Positions 54,701 to 64,000 of a stretch of DNA of 64,000 nt are shown in pieces (position 1 is the stretch's first letter; every line of letters starts with the position of its first letter). The translations under genes were made by a program, and so were the position numbers. Source of the stretch: Plumapathes pennacea (Eukaryota; Cnidaria; Anthozoa; Antipatharia; Myriopathidae); NCBI GenBank assembly GCA_964036295.1, contig OZ038464.1, positions 2,608,501 through 2,672,500 of the forward strand. The letters are read 5' to 3'. The notes beneath the pieces were generated by a model. That model worked only from the letters and a program-made list of their open reading frames with translations, did not search any database and was not told the DNA's origin.

Positions 54701-56608
54701 CCTTGAAAACGAACTTAATAGAAATTCCCCCTTGGCAGAAGCCCGGTATCTCGAATCCCCACTATCTCGAACTATTTCTCGATTCCCTTGAGAGTTCGAG
54801 ACAGCGAGGTTTTACTGTATTTCAAACTCTCATTCGTTCAACGAATATAATTAAGAAATCGCTCACGTTGACGTGAGTTCCAGGTCAACTCCCAGGATTC
54901 AGCGCGACCCCAAAAGATCCACCACAATGCGAGATAGTTTCACGGTTATTACCTCGTATGGCTCGGGAACAAACGTGTCACACATTATAATCTAAAGCCA
55001 TGTTCCTTCCTAACTGGAGAAAAAGTGACAAACTCACGTGCTCAGGTCCCAGATTCTCACGGTGTTTCCCATGGCAACGTACAACAGGGCACCACCAGCG
55101 CCCAGCTTGATGTCGTTAATTTGCGTCTCTGACGTCATATTGGAAATGAGCGAGCCAATTGAGGAGGAGCTGGGTGGAGCTAGGGTTTTCATGCCCTTCC
55201 GAGGATCTTCCCTGATGTCCCATACCTGGGAATGATAGTCAATATCTTGTTTAAAAGAACTTGTCTTTTTTTTTGAAAATTCCGAGAAATTTAGCAAATT
55301 CCTTGAAAATTTCAGTCCATTTCTTGGAAATACACGGCTTCTCTTACTGCTTTTCCGCCGCAGTTTTAAGAATTCTTTTAACTTTTAGTGGTTTATTCAA
55401 GAAAGCACAGAAAACTACCTAGTACACTCTTCTAGTACTTGTCAGAACTAGCTTGTACCACTGCGTCGGTGAGGAGATAAGGAAAAGTGCTGTTGATTCG
55501 GGGATGCAATTATTTTTACTTCAAGAGACCCTCTCACCGTAGATGCTTTGCGCGTCAATGTTTATATTTACATCCGGAGCTCGACTTTCCTGAGGTGCCC
55601 AAGTTATGACTGATCGATCTGACTGTTGCTGCTTGCGTATTCAATACACTTTCTGAGTTTGTGTTGATTTATTTCGCGATAAAAAGTAGAAAAACCTGAT
55701 AATCCGCCATTTTCGTATGACACGAAAATGGCCGCCGTCAGTCACTGGGCGTGCAAAGCATTTTCGGTGAGAGAGTCTCTTTAATCATGCCCTAGCCTGA
55801 TACACTGAAAGTAATTGTTCTCTCCCAAGTCTAAGTAAAGTGGACTCAAAATATGTCCAGCTTAACTTGTACGCTTTCTATCTCAAACAATGTTTACCTT
55901 CACAAGATTCTGTGATGCACTGAAGACACACCGAGTTCTTGCAGAATACTTCACGGCTACAACGTCGCGTTTATGGCCTCCTAATGATGCTGTTTCTTCT
56001 CCTGTATTTAAATCCCACATTTTTACAGTGCGATCTATGGGGAACAATGGCAAAGCAAAAGGCATACATAAGACAACATGCAAGAATGTTCACACACAAT
56101 TTAGAATAGTTTAATTGGGTCTTGGAAAACACATGGTAATCGCAGAGCCAATCACAGAAGCCTCAAGAAAACAAACTCAACCAACCAGAAGCTACAGCGA
56201 CAGCTTGAGAGACAAGGAAAAGAGCACTTTCAGCCAACCAGGAGCCATGAAGTAATTTGCCGTTCGTTTTACTTTGAATAAACCAATTAGCAGATCGATA
56301 AAACAGCAACGCTGCTTGCTTCTAACCTTGCTTTTGTTCCTGAATGGGCAGTCAAAGAGCACAACAAACGCAAAACCAAAGCAATCTTACAATTACTTTT
56401 GCCAATCAAATGGGAATCTGCCTACCTTTTGAACCAGTGAACATCAAGTCTTCTGTGGCGTCCACAGCCAGTACAGAACTGTTGTGTCCTGTCGCTGCGT
56501 ACGTGCACACTAACGGGGCAGGTTTACCTGTTGGGGGACGGAGAGGCAGCATCCGACCACTACAAGGGAGTATCCAAACACAGCACAGTCAATCAATCAA
56601 TTCATCAG

Positions 56609-56647
<39 letters not shown>

Positions 56648-59600
56648 GTCAATCAAACAAACAAACAAACAAACAAACAAACAAACAATCAATCAATTAA
56701 CAAATCAATAGCTTAATCAGTCAGTCATTCAACCAATCAATCGAGTAATCAGTCAATCAATCAATTAATCAATCAATCAGTCAATCAGTCAGTCAATCAA
56801 TCAACCGGTCAATCAATCAATAAATCAACAATTCAATAGCTTAATCAGTCAGCAATCATTCAACCAATCAATCGAGTAATCAATCGAGTAATCAATCAAT
56901 CAATCAATAAACCAGTTAATCAGTCAGTTAGTCAATCAGTCAAATAATCAATCGATCTTTCAGTTAATCAAGCGGTAGTTCATTCATTCATTCAATCTAT
57001 CTATCAATTTATCAGTTAGTCAATCAGGTCGTTCAGTCAATCGATTAACCAATCAAACAATCCATAAATTTGCTAATCAATCTCTTAAGCAGTCAGTCAG
57101 CTATCTAAATCGTTCACTTATGTAGTCGCTGAACCAATTTAAGGCGTTCACATACATGTCAGGATCTGCCTCGACTGCTAAATTGCTTGTTAGTCGTGCA
57201 AATACATCTTCAGGACTCTTGGATGCATCAGCCTCTGACCTATAAACAAACAAGTCACACGAGGATATAAGTAAACAAACAAGATATATACATAAACAAA
57301 CAAGTCACATGAGATTATAAATAAACAAACAAGACCTATAGTAAACAAACAAGTCACATGATGAAGTACATATGATTGTCTCTCATTAAAATCAAAGCAG
57401 CGATGCCGCTAAAAGCTCGGAAGTAACATCCGTGATCGCAATTGTCCACTTTCGGAACTGTATTTCAAAGTCTCTGTTTAACCCTTTCACTCCCAAGCTC
57501 AAAATGCAGATTCTCCCAACCATAAAACAAGAAAATGTATGAGTGATGAAAAGAGAATTGATGTTTTAATCAGCTGTCATCTGAGCAAGGTATCAAATGC
57601 CAAATTCTCCATACTGTATGATATATCTCTGGTGGGAGACTGGAAAGAGAAAACTGAAGTTGATCACTCTTAGGAGTGAAAGGGTTAAAACAAAACCTCC
57701 AGAAGTTCACTTTCGCGTGGCTTGGGAGTGAAAATGTTAAAGCTACAATCCTGGCCAAAAGTATGTGGGACACTGCAAAAATGCTATTTTTTCACCATCA
57801 CTCTTGTTCAACGACAAAAGCGGCTCCCCCCTCCCCCTATACAATGTTGCTTAAAGAGTGTGCACTTTGAGCACACTCAGTCAACATTGTATGGGGGGGG
57901 AGGGGGGCTGGAAGTGTGAAAGTGTCATCATTTTCAGATAAAAAGCTAAGTGTCCCATGACTTTTGGCCAGGATTGTTGTTCTCATACACTCTCTTACCC
58001 AGTTGTTGCCCCTTTATCTTTATCAGGCAACGCTTTCCTCCGCAGAATAGGCGAACTTGGTTGAGACCTTGCCTTGTTCGAAGGCGCTGTGGTCGTTGCC
58101 TTGAGCTTAAAACTACTCTGAAAATTACGAGCAGACTTCGACTTCACATTACCACGGACAAGAGAAGGGGGTAAAGGACCGTACACTGTTGTAAGCGACT
58201 GTGAACGCGAGGTTTTCCCTTCGATGTCCAGATACTCCTCGGATCCGACCGTTCGCGGAAGCAAGCCGTTACTCTCGCCCGACTGTGCTTTCCTTGAATT
58301 TTCCAACTCCATTAATTTCTGTAACAGTTCTTGGGAAACTTTGGGCGCGGGGAGAGCTAGAGGTAACGCTGGTACCATTGCGGATCCGTCTGGTTCGTCT
58401 CTGTCCTCTAAACAAGGCAACGATGGCTGGCTGCGTCCTTTTATTCGGTCTGGGTATAAGAATTCTTCTTGGGTGCCTGTTCGACGGCGTGCCTGAGTAA
58501 AAGAGATCATAACACAATTTCTTCTATAAAACATGTGAGTGATGTAGTGGGAATTGATAGTTCAGGCCTCCAACCGAGAGCAAGAGGAACTCTGGGAACG
58601 ACGGTTAGTATAGCCTCTGCTATTTATGAATAATTTACAATCCTCGGTCCCACTCTCTTTTTTGGGGTAGGAAAATAGGCCAGGCACGAGGTTGATGATT
58701 TACCTTGTCCTTCACTGGTCTTGGTTTCTCGTCTGTATTTTCTTTGCTTGTACCATTCAGACTACTGAAAGAAAATGACCCCGTTTTATAACAACAATCA
58801 GATAAATGTTTTCACAAAGATAAGTACACGCATATATAGTTTAGTGCTCTTTCCCACATGCGCTTTTCAAGCTACAATTCGTTAGAATTCAATATAACCA
58901 GAACGTATAACTACCTCAATATAAACATTCTAAACTTTCTGTGAATGTAACATTAGCACTACTACCAGCGACTATGCACTCTAAGCACTACCACCAGCGC
59001 CTATTCAGTTCATTGTTTTTTACCAGCGACTATGACAAGCATGACAATAACAAGCAGTAAAAACAAAAGTGAAAATGGCGTTACAAAGAATAGGAGTGTA
59101 CAAAAGGAACATTTTGACGCCGATTTACATTGTGTGTCCTTAGTCTATAACCATCGCTTACTTGTAACTTAACAGAAACTGTAACAAGCAAAACGAAAGA
59201 CGTTGGATGAATGCATGACCAAAAAGAAAAAAAACGTTGACCCACCTAGCAGTCTCATCCTTGAGTGAATCGAGACTGGTCTGAAAAGAAGACAATTCAA
59301 ACCTGTGTTACAAGTGCACAAAAATGTCTGTTACACACAGTTGTATCTGTACTGTACTGTGCTGTGTAGTGCTGTGCTATTATGTTGTGTTGTGTTATAT
59401 TGTGCTACGCTGTGCTTGAGTTTTACTGTAATGTACTGTCCTTTGCCTTGGTGTGTAGTACTCTGCTGTTATGTTGTGTTGTGTTATATTGTGCTATGCT
59501 GTGCTTGAGTTGTACTGTACTGTACTGTGTTGTGTTGAGTTGTACTGTACTGTACTGTACTGTACTGTGTTGTGTTGTGTTGTACTGTACTGTACTGTAC

Positions 59601-62600
59601 TGTACTGTGTTGTGTTGTGTTGTGTTGAGTTGTACTGTACTGTACTGTACTGTGTTGTGTTGAGTTGTACTGTACTGTATTGTACTGTACTGTGTTGTGT
59701 TGTGTTGTACTGTACTGTACTGCGCTGTTATGTTGTGTTGTGTTATGTTGTGTTATATTGTGCTATGCTGTGCTTGAGTTGTACTGTACTGTACTGTGTT
59801 GTGTTGTGTTGAGTTGTACTGTACTGTACTGTACTGTACTGTGTTGTGTTGAGTTGTACTGTACTGTACTGTACTGTACTGTGTTGTGTTGAGTTGTACT
59901 GTACTGTACTGTACTGTGTTGTGTTGAGTTGTACTGTATTGTACTGTGTTGTGTTGTGTTGAGTTGTACTGTACTGTACTGTACTGTGTTGTGTTGAGTT
60001 GTACTGTACTGTACTGTACTGTACTGTACTGTGTTGTGTTGTGTTGAGTTGTACTGTACTGTACTGTACTGTACTGTGTTGTGTTGAGTTGTACTGTACT
60101 GTACTGTACTTTACTGTGTTGTGTTGTGTTGTGTTGTGTAGTACTGTACTGCGCTGTTATGTTGTGTTGTGTTATATTGCTATGCTGTGCTTGAGTTGTA
60201 CTGTGCTGTCATGTTGTGCTGCCTTATACTGTGCTATGTTGTGCCTGAGTTTTGCTATGCTGCATCGCGTACCACAGAGCCCATGATTGTGTCCAATCCA
60301 ATAGAAGACAGCTCCTGTCCTGAGTCGGCTTTGTTGAGTGCTTCCATGCTGTTAGACGACTGTAGCACGTGCTGTAGCAGCTCCTGTTGTAACTGATTGT
60401 GCTGCTTCATCGCGTTCAGCTTCGCTTCCATTTCCTTGATGGTGATTTCCTTCCCAAACGACTCCTGGCCCTAAAATGTGAGAATTAACGAGTTTTCTCA
60501 TGTCCTGTGAGTACATGTGTCTACAAAAAAATAGTCTATGCCTTCAAAAGCTTCATACTGATGTGAAAAACCCAATGCTATTGTGTTAGGTTCCCGTATT
60601 TTGCACGTTGGATGTTGTTTATGTACCGATCCGAGCGCCGCCATCTTGAATCCTATGACGTCACAAGTTTCAAGATGGCGGCGTGTGGGAATTTCCAATT
60701 GGTCTTGCGGCCAGGAAAATCTGTTCATATATAGCATCTAGTGCAAGTAACTAGCGCAGCAGTAGAATTAGGTATGGAAAGCACAGTGGAGAGTCTTAAC
60801 CCCATTCACTCGCAAGTTCACAATGTAGAGTTTAACAACTTCAAGAAGAAAATGCATGGATGAGGCACAGTAAGTGAGAATTGTAGTAGTCTTACCAGTT
60901 GCATGACCTTGCCAAGGAAACACTCCAACAGAATGCGTGCCTCAGTTGGTGTGGACGAAGAGATAAAATCTTTGATTTTTGTTGTGTCATCGCCTTGCTC
61001 CTGTATATGAAAAGGAAAAAAGAGGGATGAAGGGGTGTCCGTCTTAAAGAAGTGTCCCTCTTGGAGGGGTGTTCGTCTTAGAGAGGTGTTCGTCTTAGAG
61101 GGATGTTCGTCTTAGAGAGGTGTCCGTATTAGAGGGATGTCCGTCTAAGAGAAGTGTCCGTCTTAAAGAGGTGTCCGTCTTAGAGAGCTGTCCCTTAAGA
61201 GGAAGCTGACTGTACTCCTGTGTGTGTTCTTATGCGCGTGTATGCGTCTGTATAACCAACCCTTAGCTCTGTACAATATTATATTATATGGCGCAGATAG
61301 TACGCGAGCTCTGATTGGTCAATTTACCGGTCAACAACTTGCGGTACGGACCTCGTTTGCTTGGTCTGTATGGTGTGTTATAAAACCTTGTTTTTTCCCC
61401 TCGCCTTAAGCCCAGGACAATATGGCGAGGGGAATCTCGGTCAGCAACATATAGTACGGTAATAAATAACCACAAATTCTCACGGCATGCCCCACAAATT
61501 CACTCACTTCAACTTCCATGATGGTGGTTTGGCAGTCGGCGATATTATCTTGGATATAATCCATATGAGCACTCAAAGCTTCCAACTGTTCAAGATTAGC
61601 GCTGGTATCCCTCTGTACAAAAGAGGAATATTCATTTGTTAACTCTTAAAGCTTCTTGCGTCCTTCTGTACTTAGAGACATACAATATAGCAACTTTGTT
61701 AACCCTTAGAGCGTCTGAGAACCAAAATTAAAATATCATATAATACACACAGACACACAATGGCGTATCCCGAATCCCAATTCAGAAATAAAGAAATATA
61801 GCACTCGTCAGCGTGCTTGGGAGTTTGTCAATAAACAAAGTTTCATAACACAGTACTTTTTAAATCTGTATGTACTTATTTCTTACGTTGATTGATGGGC
61901 CTTTCAATATCTGAGAGATGTCATGACACGGACAAAAATTCAAATATGTGACCAATCAAATGAAAGCTGCTGACGAGTGTATTCAAATGGCACTGTGCCT
62001 TGTATTTCCTCTAATTTCATAATTTAACCTTTTGAATAATTTAACCTTTTGAATCACTGAAAGACATCACAACTTGGAACGAAAAAACCCCTTAGTGTGA
62101 CCATTTAAATGAAAGCTACTGACGACCGTATTTTAATGGCACTGAGTTTGTATTCCCTGCTACTTCCAAGTTTTTCACAAAAATCAGCAGCATGACCTTC
62201 ACTCACCCTTCCAGTCTTGATCCTTTCCTCGTTATTTCCTCTGCACCGTTCTAACTGTTTACTGACTCGGTCCCTGTCGCGTATCCAGCGGTTCATGTCG
62301 GACTCCATGTTGGCTACGGTCTGTCTTTGCATCACCAGAGAAGTGATCTGATGTAGAGCAGAGATGAACAAGACAAAATGATGATACAACTCGCACACCA
62401 TCTAATCACTATCTTGTCACTGTCTAAATTCTCTTGAGCGCAGCATCCGTGGGAATTTTATGATATCTCACGTTTTGCGTTTTAGCAGAATAATTAGTGC
62501 ATCCTGGTACACAGCAGTGCACCATGACGATGGGTTTCCCAAATAAAAGACTTAATAAATCACAAAGTAATTACATGCAACCCACATGCGAATCTCATTC

Positions 62601-63602
62601 CAACTCGACGATAACAGAACGCTGACGTTGTGACGTCACCCGCCAATCCGCTGACAGACTGCGTGCTCAAAGATGGCGGCGCAGTAGTCGTGTATGGCGG
62701 GGTTTTCAAACCATGAATACAGCGATGTAGACCAAACTACAGCTGAAAGTCTTGGATTTTTAACGGCATAATTACTCAAACTTCCATATAAAAAGGCTCA
62801 TTTTGGACCTCAGTTCCCCTTTAAGTCTAAACTTTGCTGTCATTTTTGGGCCTGAAAATGAGAAGGCTTCCCTTACAAAAGGACTTCCTTTATAGATTTT
62901 GAACTAGAGCAAGTCTCTTATACCTCGTTCACACCAATGTTTAAACATGTTTAAAAGGTGTTTAATAAAACTTGTTTAGTTAGGTCGGCCGCTCACAATG
63001 CGAGTGCGGCAAAACTAAACTGGTTTAAAACCCGTCCAACAAAACAACCTGTGCGAGGTGGTGTAAAATGTTGTGTAATTGACACAAAATCAAAACAGGA
63101 TTTAGAAAAGGCAGTCTTGTAAACTTGGTTTAATTAAACTGGTTTAGTTAGTGTGAACAGGGTATTAGTCGGTCTTTAATCAAAACTTTGCAGTTTATAG
63201 GCCAAAAAAAATCGAGAGAAAATAATTGGTTAATCCTGGGTTAGCTTAATCCAGCTTCAAACAAGTCCCGAGTGTCCGTCTTTAAAAAAGTTTACTGTGT
63301 TAGATATTTTGTCAGCACTGTTCACGTAGTTTGCCTGTGAAGGTCTGCACGCTTCAATCAAGTTCTGGCGGCTGTCTCACCTTCTTGTCAATAATGGTCC
63401 ATTTTTTCTTGGCCGTTCGTGTCGCATGTTGTGTGGCGCTCCTTCGTCCGGGCAGCCGAGAGTGTGGAATGCCAGTTGTTCTAGTGCTCTGGCTCCGTGG
63501 CTGCGCGTTTGAACTCGACACACCATTCATTACGGCTTGCTGGCTTCGTTGCTGACCTAACTGACCAGAGATTGGGCGCTGCAACCTTTTCAACGCATTC
63601 AC
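51787..63602 (-). CDS. KIF21: Kinesin family KIF21, C-terminal 823 codons
   Basis: Plus-end-directed kinesin that limits microtubule growth at the cell cortex; the motor lies past the right edge. Exons, in transcript order: 63602-63381, 62347-62207, 61612-61508, 61000-60896, 60470-60273, 59280-59246, 58764-58704, 58492-57999, 57239-57156, 56559-56426, 56034-55898, 55225-55038, 54364-54250, 54159-54124, 53560-53426, 53017-52891, 52422-52350, 51868-51787. They total 2472 nt, all phases agreeing. The first five encode coiled coil ([20 protein letters not shown]) and the next four a low-complexity linker with SSPILRR. The rest form a seven-blade WD40 propeller ([49 protein letters not shown]). 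The order matches human KIF21A/B throughout. It ends ..QAVQV. Short tandem copies of the last exon lie in the final intron. Confidence 0.93.
51841..52205 (-). repeat. 92-bp tandem copies of the KIF21 terminal-exon start
   Basis: The acceptor and first ~28 nt of the last exon (51868) recur near 51975-52012, 52067-52104 and 52159-52196, at 92-bp spacing. The middle copy keeps a TTTATTTCAG acceptor and an in-phase [10 protein letters not shown], and would then read 30 new codons to a stop at 51973. The outer two have CGG instead of CAG at the acceptor. Confidence 0.8.
52738..52797. repeat. Short palindrome in KIF21 intron
   Basis: ACCTCGTTCCCAGGCTCTTT and its near complement around CTCCCGGGGCCGGGAG. 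It resembles dispersed foldback repeats. Confidence 0.6.
53030..53400. repeat. Repeated fragments of the CACTCCCAAGAGTGATCAA element
   Basis: The text GAGTGATCAA..TCTCATTCAGTCTCTTAAC then ACATACAT..ATATAATATGCACAAGAA recurs three times, about 120-150 bp apart. These look like partial copies of the element intact at 53660-53893. Confidence 0.55.
53660..53893. mobile_element. piggyBac-like MITE (TTAACCCTTTCACT)
   Basis: A complete copy: TTAACCCTTTCACTACC at the left and AGGAGTGAAAGGGTTAA at the right, both ending in TTAA. Another complete copy is at 57478-57688 and a left end at about 63630-63684. Confidence 0.75.
54627..54817. mobile_element. pogo-like MITE (CAGTAGAACCCCG ends)
   Basis: CAGTAGAACCCCGGCCCAC after TA, ending GACAGCGAGGTTTTACTG before TA. 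Better preserved than its relative at 49774. Confidence 0.8.
55522..55783. mobile_element. MITE with AAGAGACCCTCTCACCG ends
   Basis: The ends are AAGAGACCCTCTCACCG and CGGTGAGAGAGTCTCTT. A relative with a lost right end lies at 18850-19105. It sits in a KIF21 intron. Confidence 0.7.
56585..57065. repeat. AATC tetranucleotide array
   Basis: Dominated by CAATCAATCAAT with interspersed CAGTCAGT and CAAACAAA runs, in the intron between exons 57156 and 56559. Confidence 0.9.
57478..57688. mobile_element. piggyBac-like MITE (TTAACCCTTTCACT), inverse copy
   Basis: TTAACCCTTTCACTCCCAAGC at the left and AGGAGTGAAAGGGTTAA at the right, bounded by TTAA. Its internal sequence runs opposite to 53660-53893. 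Confidence 0.8.
57746..57976. mobile_element. Tc1/mariner-like MITE
   Basis: CAATCCTGGCCAAAAGTATG after TA, ending ACTTTTGGCCAGGATTG. The core GTTCAACGACAAAAGCGGCT is the reverse of that in 39491-39760. Confidence 0.8.
59340..60262. repeat. TGTACTGTACTGTGTTG minisatellite
   Basis: About 0.9 kb built from TGTAC, TGTGT and TGAGT pentamers with higher-order blocks, such as CTGCGCTGTTATGTTG recurring near 59720 and 60147. It ends just past the donor of KIF21 exon 60470-60273. Confidence 0.9.
61030..61212. repeat. ~17-bp tandem repeat GTCCGTCTTAGAGAGGT
   Basis: About ten units alternating GTCCGTCTTA and GTTCGTCTTA with AGAGAGGT, in the intron before exon 61000-60896. It resembles internal parts of the pogo-like MITEs. 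Confidence 0.75.
62921..63164. mobile_element. MITE, TACCTCGTTCACACC ends, TSD TTA
   Basis: TACCTCGTTCACACCAATG and AGTGTGAACAGGGTA, flanked by TTA on both sides, consistent with a PIF/Harbinger-type derivative. Inside are TTTAAACATGTTTAAA palindromes. Confidence 0.65.
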
Positions 63603-63684
63603 CTGCAAGAAAGTCGAAGGAATCAGCTTTAACCCTTTCACTCCCAAGAGTGATCAACTTCGATTTTCTCACCAGAGATGTATA

Positions 63685-64000
63685 AAGAGGTTATTACACG
63701 GGAAGGAGTGCAATACGGCGGAGTATTTTTACGAGTCGGTTTTATTTTTTTGAGCCTGCTTCAGGCTCGAAAAAATGCATAAATTATAAAACTGACCTGT
63801 AATAAATTGTTTATGATACGACGAACGAAGCAGGGTAAACGTTCTCGCCGCGCGCAAAATGGAACAAAAAATGACGCGTTCGTAAACTTTGCTTGCAAAA
63901 ATTGATCACGTAAGCTAATAAACCAGTTGATCTGGTTCCTGACGAGTGCAATACGCTCCCATCTTTGCACTCGTTTTGGCCCGTATTTGCACTCGAAAAT
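63685..64000 (+). mobile_element. Hairpin-plus-TIR DNA element, cut by window end
   Basis: Same family as 4076-4432. It is inserted within a TTAACCCTTTCACT element whose left end is at about 63630, in the KIF21 intron upstream of exon 63602-63381. The hairpin's right arm is shortened. Confidence 0.75.

Noticed and set aside
59305-60286. Plus-strand cysteine- and tyrosine-rich frames, and similar minus-strand frames at 7677-8145
   Set aside because: Pure translations of pentamer simple repeats with no start context or domain.

Overview
The window looks like nuclear DNA of a cnidarian, most likely a scleractinian coral. It is AT-rich, its genes are intron-rich and separated by long non-coding stretches, it is crowded with short palindromic or terminal-inverted-repeat DNA elements, and it holds a TTC28-like TPR-CHAT expansion of the kind common in corals. 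The organism call is inference. No rRNA, tRNA or CRISPR array was seen.

Layout. 1-7 kb holds only repeats and DNA-transposon remnants. At 7.1-8.9 kb (minus strand) lies a complete two-exon secreted selenoprotein glutathione peroxidase, with an in-frame TGA for selenocysteine and a good SECIS candidate in its 3' UTR. At 10.6-22.8 kb (plus) lies a five-block gene for an OLD-like protein, an ABC-type ATPase fused to a TOPRIM nuclease domain. Its 7.8-kb intron is packed with repeats, including a Mutator-like foldback element with a 10-bp target duplication, and 1.04-kb direct repeats flank the gene. 23-30.6 kb is intergenic with a nested inverted-repeat block. At 30.6-45.1 kb (plus) stand three TPR-CHAT genes in tandem, each with one long coding exon and an intact His/Cys dyad. 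Genes 2 and 3 belong to a ~6-kb tandem duplication that includes about 2 kb of upstream DNA. 45-49 kb is intergenic. At 49.0-50.3 kb (plus) is a small three-exon gene for a secreted cysteine-rich peptide. At 51.8-63.6 kb (minus) are the last 18 coding exons (823 codons) of a KIF21-type kinesin: coiled coil, linker and WD40 propeller. The motor domain lies beyond the right edge.

How the genes fit together. KIF21 and glutathione peroxidase are ordinary host genes. The central 10-45 kb is more unusual, because both families there have bacterial counterparts in anti-phage defence: OLD/GajA nucleases of Gabija-type systems, and TPR-CHAT proteases such as the partner of type III-E CRISPR effectors. 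The three TPR-CHAT genes show recent duplication, gene conversion, internal repeat expansion and a lost stop codon, as expected of a fast-evolving recognition family. That the OLD-like gene and the TPR-CHAT genes form one defence neighbourhood is a hypothesis from family membership and proximity; nothing in the sequence proves it.

Splice sites were placed by eye from GT-AG signals, phase and family similarity. The exon lengths sum to multiples of three for the OLD-like, glutathione peroxidase, cysteine-rich peptide and KIF21 models. 5' UTR exons were not resolved for any gene.
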